The notes: a model not told the origin generated them from the sequence alone. A DNA stretch of 64,000 bases from Hymenobacter lucidus (GCF_020447265.1 NZ_JAJADR010000002.1:930001-994000), one strand, 5' to 3'; positions 8,965 to 17,674 are shown, numbered from the stretch's first letter. Made by a program: numbers and translations.

Positions 8965-9276
8965 CTAGTATTCGAAGGTTTCGCAGTGAATAACCGTGGG
9001 CTCGAATTCCAGCAGGTACTGCGCGTCCTCGGGGTAGTAGCGGGCCTTTTCGTAGTCGGGGCCGGCGAAGTGCTGGATGCTTTCGTAGCTGTTCCAGCGC
9101 GTGACGGTCCAGAAGTGGCAGATGTCGCCGTCGAGGCGGCGCAGCACCTGCACGCCCAGGTTGCCGGGGGTATTTTTGTAGTCGGCCAGGCCGGAGGCTT
9201 CGAGGTAGCGCAGGTAGGTTTCGGCGTGGGCGGCGGCCGTGGTGCCGTGCCAGATGCGGGTGATGATGGTGGTCAT
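8965..9276 (-). CDS. Small dimeric alpha-beta barrel protein (ABM-like)
   Basis: 103 aa. The pattern ITRIWHGTTAAAHAETYLRY, then VQVLRRLDGDICHFWTVTRW and SIQHFAGPDYEKARYYPED is typical of the antibiotic-biosynthesis-monooxygenase-like ferredoxin fold that forms dimeric barrels. Members include heme-degrading enzymes and quinol monooxygenases, but many have no known activity. It is a single gene, convergent with the acylase. A start at 9276 (ATG) fits the family's usual N-terminus. Confidence 0.75.
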   Translation of the reverse strand: MTTIITRIWHGTTAAAHAETYLRYLEASGLADYKNTPGNLGVQVLRRLDGDICHFWTVTRWNSYESIQHFAGPDYEKARYYPEDAQYLLEFEPTVIHCETFEY

Positions 9277-9326
9277 GCTTTTTCAAGTAATTTTTATATC
9301 ATATTACAAATTCTAATTAAAATACA

Positions 9327-10088
9327 TTATTTAAATAGAATGCTTGACAAAAATTCAATTGCCAAGCCTAGCACAATAGTCCCTAGTAAAATACCTGCAA
9401 TCCACATTTTCTTTTCATACTCTTTACTTTGCCTGCCTGTTGCAATATACAATCTTGGAAACAAATAGTCTCTTATTTTATTTAAAACATAACCTAAGAC
9501 AATCACAATAGTTATTATTAAAAACACAATACTTATACTAGATAAATCATTAGAAGTATTATTGGCATTACCGCTAGCAAACACAGGACGTCTTCCCATT
9601 AACCTAAATGCACCATCTAACACTAAAAACAACACCAAAATAGCTGGAAGTAGCAGCAAAAACCCTCCGATAAAATCCGCATACGTGAGGATATTGTAAA
9701 TTGGTTTGAATATTTTTATTTCACTTAATAAATCATCCTCAAACTTAAATCCCCATTCCCTAGACTCATAAGACAAATGATATGAAATGGTTTTTGGCTT
9801 AATTAAAGACATTTCATCTTTAAAACTAATAGAAAGGTATTTATCCCATTCTCTATCAGCAAACTCCCCATAGCATTTTATCTCTATGCTTTCCAGGTTT
9901 CGTCTATTGTTATTTGAGTAGGATAGCACATTTTCTTTGAACAAAAAATCAATAGATGTACCCTCTACAAGTTTACCCGTGTATGTTATTGTCTGAAAAT
10001 GATTTCTAAGAAACTGGTCAAATTCCTCAATAGATTGTGAAGTCAATAGTGATGCTTGACTTATACTACTATGTTTACTGTGCTGCAT
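9327..10088 (-). CDS. AT-rich orphan membrane protein
   Basis: 253 aa, not recognised. A soluble N-terminal part (1-125) is followed by three hydrophobic segments: about 133-160 (ADFIGGFLLLLPAILVLFLV), 183-205 (SISIVFLIITIVIVLGYVL) and 229-252 (MWIAGILLGTIVLGLAIEFL). The N-terminal part contains NHFQTITYTGKL and SIEIKCYGEF, suggesting a beta-rich domain. The gene is strikingly AT-rich compared with both neighbours, suggesting recent acquisition. It lies on the minus strand between the ABM-like gene and the GNAT gene with no shared operon. Its function is unknown. Confidence 0.7.
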   Translation of the reverse strand: MQHSKHSSISQASLLTSQSIEEFDQFLRNHFQTITYTGKLVEGTSIDFLFKENVLSYSNNNRRNLESIEIKCYGEFADREWDKYLSISFKDEMSLIKPKTISYHLSYESREWGFKFEDDLLSEIKIFKPIYNILTYADFIGGFLLLLPAILVLFLVLDGAFRLMGRRPVFASGNANNTSNDLSSISIVFLIITIVIVLGYVLNKIRDYLFPRLYIATGRQSKEYEKKMWIAGILLGTIVLGLAIEFLSSILFK

Positions 10089-10141
10089 TAAATGAGTATT
10101 AGTTTTAAAAACATTGATTTGCTAAGGTATATTATTATTGA

Positions 10142-10582
10142 TTATAGATAATCGTTCTTCCAGTCCCCTCTTTCAAAACGCACCTCGCCGCTCTTCGTCC
10201 GACCGGTTTCGTGCCAGCCCTGGCGGCGGTAGAATTCCTCGGCGCGGGTGCCGGGAGCGGTGCTGAGCCAGACGGGGTGTGTAGTTTGCTGGAAGTACCA
10301 GGTCAGCATTAGGTCGTGAAGGCGCTTGCCGATGCCCTGGGCGGCGAAATCGGGGTCGATGAACAGGGCCCAGATGCTGTGGTCCTGGAGGTCGGCAATG
10401 GCGAAGCCGGCTACGGTGCCGGCGGTGGTTTCGCAAAGCCAGCCTTTGCCGCGCTGGGTGAGGTATTCCACGTAGGCTTCGGCCGGGACCAGGGCGGGGT
10501 TGGAAAGGCGGTTTTCGCGCACGGCCATTCGCACGCGCATGAGCTGAGGAATATCGGTGAGTTGGGCTTCGCGGTAGTGCAT
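10142..10582 (-). CDS. GNAT-family N-acetyltransferase
   Basis: 146 aa from the ATG at 10582. Upstream codons stay open to 10756 but run into the low-complexity repeat array, so the longer version is rejected. The fold is complete: MHYREAQLTDIPQLMRVR start, then AGFAIADLQDHSIWALFIDPDFAAQGIGKRLHDLM with the acetyl-CoA loop (QGIGKRL) and the ending EEFYRRQGWHETGRTKSGE. It acetylates an amine of unknown identity in the cytoplasm. It is divergent from glpD across the repeat array. Confidence 0.88.
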   Translation of the reverse strand: MHYREAQLTDIPQLMRVRMAVRENRLSNPALVPAEAYVEYLTQRGKGWLCETTAGTVAGFAIADLQDHSIWALFIDPDFAAQGIGKRLHDLMLTWYFQQTTHPVWLSTAPGTRAEEFYRRQGWHETGRTKSGEVRFERGDWKNDYL

Positions 10583-10647
10583 GGCGGGGCAATTGGGAGG
10601 AAAACGGAGGAGAAATGTACGCAGAACGCGCAACAGGTGAATCCGGG

Positions 10648-10857
10648 CCGCGGACGACCGGGGCGGCACCGCGGACGACTGCGGCCACACCACGAAGCAT
10701 CGGGTCGAAGACGCAGACCGTTGAAACCAGGCCGCGAAGCATCGGGGCGACACCACGGAGCATCGGGTCGAGGCCGCGGATGACTGGGGCGAGGCCGCGA
10801 ATGACCGGGGCGAAGGCGCGGACGAGTGCGGCGGGGCCGCGGGTCGTTGGGGCGAAG
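10648..10857 (+). repeat. 21-bp tandem repeat array, ten degenerate copies
   Basis: Ten contiguous 21-bp units in perfect register, starting at 10648, 10669, 10690, 10711, 10732, 10753, 10774, 10795, 10816 and 10837; an eleventh, degraded unit begins at 10858. The consensus is close to CCGCGGAnGACCGGGGCGAnG. Two unit flavours are seen, one with GACTGGGGCG and one with GCATCGGGTCG in the middle. Because 21 is a multiple of three, several frames stay open; the plus frame from 10615 would give heptads like PRSIGSR and PRMTGAR. It fills the space between the divergent GNAT and glpD genes. Confidence 0.9.
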
Positions 10858-11026
10858 GCGCGGGGTTTTGGTGACGATGGGTCGGACTTTTGGCGTCTTC
10901 ACCGCGGGGTTTTGCCAGAAAACAGGTGGAGTTTGTTTAGGTGACAGCGACGATTGAGACGCAAGTATGCGTCTCTACAGCGCGGGGGTGGAAAACGTAT
11001 TTGCCCTGGCAGCAGTAAGCACGGCT

Positions 11027-12661
11027 ATGGGGGAGAAAAAACCGGAGTCCTTGTTTCGACGTGACGTGCTGCTGGCGCAGCTCCAGCAGCAGGCCGAGTG
11101 GGATTTGCTCGTTATCGGGGGCGGAGCTACGGGGCTGGGCGTGGCCCTCGACGCACTGAGCCGGGGCTACCGCACGCTGCTGCTGGAGCAGAGCGACTTT
11201 GCCAAGGGCACCAGCAGCCGCAGCACCAAGCTGGTACATGGCGGGGTGCGCTACCTGGCTCAGGGCGACATCGGGCTGGTGCGGGAGGCGCTGTATGAGC
11301 GGGGCTTGCTGCTCAAAAACGCGCCGCACCTGGTCAAAAACCAGGATTTTATCATTCCCAATTACGACCGGTGGGGTGGCCCGTTCTACACTATCGGCCT
11401 GAAGCTGTATGACCTGCTGGCGGGCAAGCTGAGCTTGGGCGCCTCAGTGCACCTGAGCCGTCAGGAAACCCTGGCCCGCCTGGGCAACATCCAGGCCGCG
11501 GGCCTGCGCGGTGGCGTGTTGTACCACGACGGACAGTTCGATGATGCGCGGCTGGCTATCAACCTGGCCCAGACGGCCGTGGAGCTGGGCGGCACGCTGC
11601 TCAACCATTTCGGGGTGCGCGGGCTGCTTAAGGATGCGCGGGGCCGGGTGGCGGGCGTAGCGGCCACCGACCAGGAAACCGGCATTCCCTACGAGCTGCG
11701 GGCCAAGGTCGTGGTGAATGCCACCGGTATTTTCGTGGACGACATCCGGCAGATGGACCAGCCCGGAGCCAAAAAGCTGGTGCGGCCCAGCCAGGGTGTG
11801 CATATCGTGGTGGATAAGTCGTTTCTGCCCGGCAACGACGCCATTATGATTCCCAAGACCGACGACGGGCGGGTGCTGTTTGCCGTGCCCTGGCACGGGC
11901 GCGTGGTATTGGGCACCACTGATACGCCCCTGACCGAAAACAGCCTAGAACCCCGGGCCCTGGAGGAAGAAATCGAGTTTATTCTGCGCACTGCCGGCCG
12001 CTACCTCACCCGCGCCCCGCAGCGCGGCGACGCGCTGAGCGTGTTTGCGGGCTTACGGCCGTTAGCGGCCACTGAAGACGGCTCCGATAAGACCAAGGAA
12101 ATTTCGCGCAGCCACAAGATTCTGGTGTCGGCGGCGGGGCTCATCACCATCACCGGCGGCAAATGGACCACCTACCGCCGCATGGGTCAGGATGCGGTGG
12201 ATAAGGCCATTGTCCAGGGCAAATTGCCCCCAGCTCCCAGCCAAACCGCGCATTTACCCATTCACGGCGCCCGGCCCACTACCGACCGCAGCAGCCACCT
12301 TTACGTGTACGGCACCGACGAGCCGGCGCTGTTGCAACTCATGGCCGACGAGCCGGCGCTGGCCGAAAAGCTGGATGAGGCGCTGGAATTCCGGCGGGCC
12401 GAAGTGGTGTGGGCCGCCTGCCACGAAATGGCCCGCACCGTGGAAGACGTACTGGCCCGGCGGGTGCGGGTGCTTTTCGTGGACGCCGCTGCCGCCCTGC
12501 GCATGGCGCCGGCAGTAGCTGAGCTGCTGGCCCGGGAGCTGGGCAAGGATGCGGCCTGGGAGCAGCAGCAGGTAGCGGCTTTTACGGAAGTGGCGCGGGG
12601 CTATGTGCTAAGCCAGCCGGCAACACAGGAAGCATCTCTACCGCTTCGTCTGTCATTCTGA
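11027..12661 (+). CDS. glpD: Aerobic glycerol-3-phosphate dehydrogenase
   Basis: FAD-dependent membrane-associated enzyme oxidising glycerol 3-phosphate to dihydroxyacetone phosphate and reducing quinone. 544 aa from the ATG at 11027; an in-frame ATG at 10967 adds 20 residues ahead of the conserved start and is less likely. The FAD-binding loop is LLVIGGGATGLGVALDALSRG (residues 27-47), followed by GTSSRSTKLVHGGVRYL, the family signature. RVLFAVPWHGRVVLGTTDTP and TITGGKWTTYRRMGQDAVD mark the core and C-terminal parts. First gene of the glpD-glpK-glpF set. Its last codons and stop (12659-12661) lie inside a REP-like element, so the C-terminus SLPLRLSF is probably repeat-derived. Confidence 0.95.
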   Translation: MGEKKPESLFRRDVLLAQLQQQAEWDLLVIGGGATGLGVALDALSRGYRTLLLEQSDFAKGTSSRSTKLVHGGVRYLAQGDIGLVREALYERGLLLKNAPHLVKNQDFIIPNYDRWGGPFYTIGLKLYDLLAGKLSLGASVHLSRQETLARLGNIQAAGLRGGVLYHDGQFDDARLAINLAQTAVELGGTLLNHFGVRGLLKDARGRVAGVAATDQETGIPYELRAKVVVNATGIFVDDIRQMDQPGAKKLVRPSQGVHIVVDKSFLPGNDAIMIPKTDDGRVLFAVPWHGRVVLGTTDTPLTENSLEPRALEEEIEFILRTAGRYLTRAPQRGDALSVFAGLRPLAATEDGSDKTKEISRSHKILVSAAGLITITGGKWTTYRRMGQDAVDKAIVQGKLPPAPSQTAHLPIHGARPTTDRSSHLYVYGTDEPALLQLMADEPALAEKLDEALEFRRAEVVWAACHEMARTVEDVLARRVRVLFVDAAAALRMAPAVAELLARELGKDAAWEQQQVAAFTEVARGYVLSQPATQEASLPLRLSF

Positions 12662-12825
12662 GCCCTGCGAAGGCCCTTGCTCCCCTGCCCCACTGTAGTT
12701 TGGGCCAACGTGCCAGTGCACCTTTTTACCAGCGCAGCAATGGGGTTTGGTACATTGAACGAAGCTTCTCACTCAGATGAGGAAGGTCCTTCGCAAGCGG
12801 ATGTCAGATCAAGGATGACAGACGA
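12648..12825. repeat. REP-like intergenic inverted repeat behind glpD
   Basis: Left arm TCGTCTGTCATTC (12648-12660) matches the right arm at 12813-12825 in inverse orientation with one mismatch; an inner pair TGCGAAGGCCCTT (from 12667) and AAGGTCCTTCGCA (12783-12795) also pairs with one mismatch. The arms resemble those of the element at 25811-25899. It covers most of the glpD-glpK gap and contains the glpD stop codon. Confidence 0.75.
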
Positions 12826-12896
12826 TAAAACGGCAGTCAGGCAAAAACGCCCTACTTTTCCCCTCCGCTTCTCTCCTTCCACCGCCCCCGCCCCTC

Positions 12897-14432
12897 ATGG
12901 CCCAGTATATTCTTGCCCTCGACCAGGGCACCACCAGCTCCCGCGCTATTCTCTTCAACCGCAAGGGCCGTATTGTGGCGCGGGCGCAGAAGGAGTTCAC
13001 CCAAATTTTTCCCCGGCCGGGCTGGGTCGAGCATGACCCGCTGGAAATCTGGTCGACGCAGGCGGGCGTGGCGGCCGAGGCGACGGTGAAGGCCGGGCAG
13101 AACGGCAAGAGCATTGCCGCCATCGGCATCACCAACCAGCGCGAAACGGTGGTCGTCTGGAACCGCAAGACGGGCAAGCCGGTGTACAACGCCATTGTGT
13201 GGCAAGACCGGCGCACGGCCCAGTACTGCGACGAGCTGCGGGCGGCTGGGCACGAGGAGTTGATTCGGGCTAAAACCGGCCTGCTGCTCGATGCTTACTT
13301 TTCGGCCAGCAAGGTGAAGTGGATTCTGGATAACGTGAAGGGCGCCCGCAAAAAGGCCGAGGCCGGGCAGCTGGCTTTCGGCACTATCGACAGCTGGCTG
13401 ATCTGGAACTTCACCCAGGGCGAGCTACACGTAACGGACGTTACCAATGCTTCGCGCACGATGCTGCTCAATATTCACACCCTGCAGTGGGATGATGAGC
13501 TGCTCAGGCTGTTCGACATCCCGCGGAGTATGTTGCCCGAGGTGCGGCAGTCGAGCGAAGTGTATGGCACCACCAAAACCACGATTTTCGCCTCTAAAGT
13601 GCCCATTGCTGGTATTGCCGGCGACCAGCAGGCGGCCTTGTTTGGGCAGCAATGCACTACGCCCGGCATGGTCAAGAATACCTACGGCACCGGCTGCTTT
13701 ATGCTGATGAACACCGGGCCGGAGCCTAAGGCCTCGCGCAACAACCTGCTCACCACCGTTGCCTGGCAGTTCAACGGGCAGGTGCAGTACGCGCTGGAAG
13801 GCAGCATCTTTATGGCCGGGGCCGTGGTGCAGTGGCTGCGCGACAACCTGGGCATCATTAAAACCTCAGCTGAGGTGGAAAAACTGGCCCAGCAGGTAAT
13901 CAGCACCGAGGGCGTGTACTTCGTGCCGGCCTTTGCCGGGCTGGGCGCGCCCTACTGGGACCCATACGCCCGGGGCGTCATCTTCGGCATGAGCCGGGCC
14001 ACCACCGCCGCCCACATTGCCCGGGCCGCCGTCGAGTCCATTGCCTTCCAGACGATGGACGTACTCAAGGCCATGGAGGCCGACTCGGGCCTGCACATTG
14101 CTGAGCTGCGCGTGGATGGCGGGGCCTCGGCCAACGATTTGCTGATGCAGTTTCAGGCCGACGTGCTGCACACGAAAGTAACCCGGCCGCGCATCACCGA
14201 AACCACGGCGCTGGGCGCGGCCTACCTGGCGGGCCTGGCCGTGGGCTACTGGAGCAGCGAGGAGGAAATCAAGGCGTTGAACCAGGCCGATACCTCGTTC
14301 ACGCCAAAAGCCAGCCGCAAGGGCATTGCCGAGGGCATTGAGAACTGGCAACGAGCCGTGCGGGCCCTGCAGGCTTGGTCGCAGCCGCCGGCCGCTACGG
14401 CCACGGCTTCACCCCAAACGACAGCAGCATAA
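12897..14432 (+). CDS. glpK: Glycerol kinase
   Basis: Phosphorylates glycerol to glycerol 3-phosphate with ATP; FGGY-family carbohydrate kinase, 511 aa, the usual length plus a short Ala/Thr-rich tail. The N-terminal ATP motif is [16 protein letters not shown], the substrate region contains [16 protein letters not shown] and WQDRRT, and the second signature reads [32 protein letters not shown] and [11 protein letters not shown] are also typical. It lies between glpD and glpF on the same strand; its stop codon overlaps the glpF start by one base (TAATG), so the two are probably co-translated. Confidence 0.97.
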   Translation: MAQYILALDQGTTSSRAILFNRKGRIVARAQKEFTQIFPRPGWVEHDPLEIWSTQAGVAAEATVKAGQNGKSIAAIGITNQRETVVVWNRKTGKPVYNAIVWQDRRTAQYCDELRAAGHEELIRAKTGLLLDAYFSASKVKWILDNVKGARKKAEAGQLAFGTIDSWLIWNFTQGELHVTDVTNASRTMLLNIHTLQWDDELLRLFDIPRSMLPEVRQSSEVYGTTKTTIFASKVPIAGIAGDQQAALFGQQCTTPGMVKNTYGTGCFMLMNTGPEPKASRNNLLTTVAWQFNGQVQYALEGSIFMAGAVVQWLRDNLGIIKTSAEVEKLAQQVISTEGVYFVPAFAGLGAPYWDPYARGVIFGMSRATTAAHIARAAVESIAFQTMDVLKAMEADSGLHIAELRVDGGASANDLLMQFQADVLHTKVTRPRITETTALGAAYLAGLAVGYWSSEEEIKALNQADTSFTPKASRKGIAEGIENWQRAVRALQAWSQPPAATATASPQTTAA

Positions 14433-15160
14433 TGAGTCCATACGTAGCGGAGTTTGTGGGCACAACGGTGCTGCTATTGCTGGGCAACGCGGTGGTAGCC
14501 AACGTGGTACTGAAAGATACCAAAGGGCACGGCAGCGGCTGGATGGTCATTACCACTGGCTGGGCCCTGTGCGTATTTGTGGGCGTCGTCATTGCCGGGC
14601 CGGCCAGCGGGGCCCATCTGAATCCGGCCGTGACGCTGGGCCTGGCCGTGGCCGGTAAGTTTGCCTGGGCCCTGGTGCCGGGCTACCTGCTGGCGCAGTT
14701 CGGAGGTGCTTTCGTGGGCTCGGTACTGGTGTGGGTGCTGTTCAAAGACCACTTCGACCGCACGCCCGAGCCCCTGCTGAAGCTGGCCGTCTTTTGCACC
14801 GGCCCGGCCATTCGCAACCACGCGTCCAACCTGCTCAACGAGGCCGTAGGCACGGCAGTGCTGGTTTTCACGGTGCTCTACATCACGGGGGCCGAAATAA
14901 CGACGACGCACACGCCCGTGGGCCTGGGCTCGGTGGGAGCTTTGCCGGTGGCCTTTCTGGTGTGGGTTATCGGGCTGGGAATGGGCGGCACCACGGGCTA
15001 CGGCATCAACCCGGCCCGCGACCTGGCCCCACGCCTGGCGCACGCGCTGCTGCCTATCCGGGGCAAGGGACCGAGCGAGTGGAGCTACGCCTGGATTCCG
15101 GTGCTGGGGCCGCTGCTGGGAGCCGTAGTAGCCGCCGGCCTCTACCGGCTGCTGGGCTAG
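14432..15160 (+). CDS. glpF: Aquaglyceroporin / glycerol facilitator
   Basis: Inner-membrane channel of the MIP family, 242 aa from the ATG at 14432. Both half-helix signatures are present: SGAHLNPAVTLGLAV (first NPA) and GYGINPARDLAPRLAH (second NPA). The Asp after the second NPAR (NPARD) is characteristic of glycerol-conducting rather than water-only channels. Six transmembrane segments can be traced. The position behind glpK with a one-base overlap supports glycerol uptake and immediate phosphorylation. Its 3' end overlaps the convergent gene 15157-15804 by 4 bp. Confidence 0.95.
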   Translation: MSPYVAEFVGTTVLLLLGNAVVANVVLKDTKGHGSGWMVITTGWALCVFVGVVIAGPASGAHLNPAVTLGLAVAGKFAWALVPGYLLAQFGGAFVGSVLVWVLFKDHFDRTPEPLLKLAVFCTGPAIRNHASNLLNEAVGTAVLVFTVLYITGAEITTTHTPVGLGSVGALPVAFLVWVIGLGMGGTTGYGINPARDLAPRLAHALLPIRGKGPSEWSYAWIPVLGPLLGAVVAAGLYRLLG

Positions 15161-15804
15161 CCGGCCGGGTCGAAGTCGTACGGATAGCCGATTTCGTCCA
15201 GGTCGCGGCGCAGGGCTTCCCAGTCGGCCACTTCCGTCACCAGGGCTTCCACCATCGGCCGGGTCAGCGTTTCGCCGTAGTAAAGCTGGGTAACGGTGCC
15301 CAGTAGCAGGCCATCCTTGGGAAAACGCTCTTCCTCGAAATACTCCTGGGCCCAGTCGATGTAGGTGCGCGGGTGGCCGTCGAGGATGGGCAGCAGCTCA
15401 TCGGAACCGTCTTCGGCGGGGGTGCCGGGCGCCAGCTGCCAGGGCGAGTTATCCACCGTCCAGACGCAAAACGTGGTACCAATGGAGTTGACCGGCTCGC
15501 CGAAGATGAACTCGTGGAACGACTCGGGCAGGGCCTCCCGGAGCCCGGCCTTGTCGGCTTCGGCCAGTCCGTCGGCGTAGCCGTTGATGACGGCCCCATC
15601 GGGCGCGAAGAGAATGAGCATCTGGTCCCCTTCCCCATCGTTCAGCTCAAATACCTCTTCACCGTCGCCCCACTTGGCGTCGTAGGTGTGGTAGCGGTAT
15701 TCTTCCTCGGGCGAAATAATGGCATCGAGTACCGCCAGGGCTTTGCAGATGCGCTGCAATTCCATTTCGGCGGGCAATGCGGCAAGGTTCTGAGTGGAAA
15801 TCAT
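15157..15804 (-). CDS. Uncharacterised acidic cytoplasmic protein
   Basis: 215 aa, very acidic, no signal peptide or membrane segment. Recognisable stretches are SPEEEYRYHTYDAKWGDGEE, FAPDGAVINGYADGLAEADK, FHEFIFGEPV and VTQLYYGETLTRPMVEAL. The texture (surface-charged, many aromatic residues, SMI1/immunity-like feel) hints at a small globular binding protein, but I do not recognise the family. It converges on glpF with a 4-bp overlap and is divergent from the gene at 15900. Confidence 0.75.
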   Translation of the reverse strand: MISTQNLAALPAEMELQRICKALAVLDAIISPEEEYRYHTYDAKWGDGEEVFELNDGEGDQMLILFAPDGAVINGYADGLAEADKAGLREALPESFHEFIFGEPVNSIGTTFCVWTVDNSPWQLAPGTPAEDGSDELLPILDGHPRTYIDWAQEYFEEERFPKDGLLLGTVTQLYYGETLTRPMVEALVTEVADWEALRRDLDEIGYPYDFDPAG

Positions 15805-15899
15805 GGGCTAAAGGTAAACGTCGGCGCGAAGTGCGTCTTGCTCTTACGCAAAAACGGCCGTGAGGCTTCTATCTTACGTCGCCATTCCTGCTCCCACCC

Positions 15900-16787
15900 A
15901 TGCAAATCTACTCCCATTGGGCCCGCACCACTCTGAAGATTGGGGAAAATGAGTACGGCCCTTTCCTGCTCACAGCCTACACCGGCAGCGACGAAAGCCT
16001 GGCGGCGGCCCAGGCGGAGGGCCAGCTGATTTTGCAGCGTCGCCACGCCAAGCTGCTGGCCGCCGAGCCCCTGGGCGGCGAATACCCCGTTGGCTCGGCC
16101 CCGCTGCGTGAGCAGGTGGAGCAGCGGATTCACAACAGCAGCGGCGAGCTGATAGCCGCCATTACCCGCAACCGCTACGGCAGCCTGGTGCTGAATGCCC
16201 CGCGGGTTATGTTTCTGGACGTCGACGACGACGATTTGCGCCAGCCACCTCCCCGGGAGCCGTTCAGCCTGGCCCAGTTTTTCCGTAATCTGTTCTCAAC
16301 TGCTCCGGCTCCGCCCCCACTGCCGCCGCTCGTCCCACACGAGCAGCTGCAATTGCGGCTGGCGGCTTGGCTGCAGCTGCATCCGGAGTGGAATTTTCGG
16401 GTGTACCGCACCCGGCTGGGTTTCCGGCTGCTGGTAACGCACCAATTACTGGCCCCGAACAGCGCCGAGGCCCAGCAGATTTTCGCGGCTATGCGCACCG
16501 ACGCCATTTACGTGCGCCTCTGCCAGAACCAGGATTGCTACCGGGCCCGCCTGAGTCCCAAGCCTTGGCGCATTGGCTGGAGACGGCCCAAGCACCCTTT
16601 TCCCTTCGATACTCCCGAGCAGATGCGCGAGCAGCAGCAGTGGCAGCAGGAATACACCAGCCGCAGCCAGGCGTTTTCGGTGTGCGATTGGGTGGGCGAA
16701 TACGGCAGCGGCCACACCACGCCCGAGGCCCGACAGCTCATCGAGCTGCACGACGCGGCCTGCCTGGGCGGCCAGAAGCTGGCCTGA
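15900..16787 (+). CDS. Uncharacterised protein with FLDVDDDD acidic motif
   Basis: 295 aa, soluble. Visible blocks: an N-terminal IYSHWARTTLKIG strand, ITRNRYGSLVLNAPRVMFLDVDDDDL (residues about 84-109, in two parts), NFRVYRTRLGFRLLVTH (about 163-179), and VRLCQNQDCYRARLSPKPWR (about 203-222). The acidic FLDVDDDD cluster, then an arginine-rich YRTRxGFR and an RARLSPKPWR block, looks like a catalytic or nucleotide-binding arrangement. From memory, related proteins with the same three blocks occur in other bacteria as conserved hypotheticals. A proline-rich insert (PAPPPLPPL) sits between blocks one and two. No function is assigned. Confidence 0.78.
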   Translation: MQIYSHWARTTLKIGENEYGPFLLTAYTGSDESLAAAQAEGQLILQRRHAKLLAAEPLGGEYPVGSAPLREQVEQRIHNSSGELIAAITRNRYGSLVLNAPRVMFLDVDDDDLRQPPPREPFSLAQFFRNLFSTAPAPPPLPPLVPHEQLQLRLAAWLQLHPEWNFRVYRTRLGFRLLVTHQLLAPNSAEAQQIFAAMRTDAIYVRLCQNQDCYRARLSPKPWRIGWRRPKHPFPFDTPEQMREQQQWQQEYTSRSQAFSVCDWVGEYGSGHTTPEARQLIELHDAACLGGQKLA

Positions 16788-16801
16788 CCGGCCTAGTTAG
16801 C

Positions 16802-17674
16802 TTAATAGGTCTTGGTCATATCCTCGGGTACGACCAGCACGAAGTCGGCTTTTTGCTCGTGCTCCTTATCGAGCCGGCTTAGCTGGGCCTGCGTCACGGT
16901 GCTGATGGTGCGCACTTTCAGCCCCGGATTGAGCTGGCGCAGGTAAGCCAGAATACCGTCGTGGTTGTCGGAGTGGTAGCTGCCGTTGAGGTGCAGCAGT
17001 AAGTGGCCGGCGGGGCGGGCCTGGTGCAGGAAGTACGCCATGGTAGCGTCTTTCAGCGCCTGGGCCTGAATAATGTTCTGCACGCCGGCGGCGTGGGCCG
17101 CGTCGCCGCCGAACATCTTGGCCATGTTCTTATAGCCGGGCAGTTCGTAGTCCACGGTCAGGGGCAGGGGCACCAGCCAGGCTTTTTCGGCGGCGGGTAT
17201 AGTTTCCAGCGCCGCGAGGCTGCCTTTGGCGACCTGGGAGGCGTAGCGCCGGGGCACGTTGGTACCCACCACCCGGAATTTCTGCTGCCGGGCCAGCTGC
17301 AACAACGGCTTGTAATCGGTGGCATAGTTGGGCCAGGGGCGGCTTTGCTCCTCGAAGGCTTTGTCGTCGAGCTCCCCGGTGGCGTAGGCATCGACCAGCG
17401 GCTGCACGTCGCGCTCAAACATTTCCAGGCCCAGCACCAGCTGGCCCTGCTTGAGGCGCAGCAGGTCTTTGGTAAGCTGCAATTCCAGCCAGTGGCCGAT
17501 GGGGTCATTGTGCTGCTCGCCGAAAAACACCACGTCGGCGGCAGCCAGCTCCTTGAGCATTTTATCGTAACCAGCCGGCTTGCCCGCGCCCGTAAAGAGG
17601 CGGTAGGCGGGCTTATCGTCGGCGCGGAAACCGAGCAGCAACAGCAGCGGAAACAGCAGCAGGATTCGGGTCAT
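16802..17674 (-). CDS. ChaN-like (haem-binding/Tiki superfamily) protein
   Basis: 290 aa from the ATG at 17674, which opens a signal peptide (MTRILLLFPLLLLLGF). The frame stays open further upstream, but those codons lie in a REP-like element and are rejected. The ChaN motif VVFFGEQHNDPIGHWLELQL begins near residue 48 and contains the E53/H55 pair; GLEMFERDVQPLV, GTNVPRRYASQVAKGS and LLLHLNGSYHSDNHDGI follow in the expected order. ChaN of Campylobacter binds haem pairs, and the wider fold includes Tiki proteases and EreA-type enzymes; the role here is open. Possible -7 element CAAAAGTA (reverse of TACTTTTG) at 17706-17713. Confidence 0.85.
   Translation of the reverse strand: MTRILLLFPLLLLLGFRADDKPAYRLFTGAGKPAGYDKMLKELAAADVVFFGEQHNDPIGHWLELQLTKDLLRLKQGQLVLGLEMFERDVQPLVDAYATGELDDKAFEEQSRPWPNYATDYKPLLQLARQQKFRVVGTNVPRRYASQVAKGSLAALETIPAAEKAWLVPLPLTVDYELPGYKNMAKMFGGDAAHAAGVQNIIQAQALKDATMAYFLHQARPAGHLLLHLNGSYHSDNHDGILAYLRQLNPGLKVRTISTVTQAQLSRLDKEHEQKADFVLVVPEDMTKTY

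Noticed and set aside
10648..10857. CRISPR array
   Set aside because: Units are directly adjacent with no spacers, and no cas genes are near.
10411..10902. Minus-strand Pro/Arg-rich frame through the 21-bp repeats
   Set aside because: A stop-free 21-bp unit keeps all frames open, and the frame then runs antisense-shifted through the GNAT gene; no independent support for coding.
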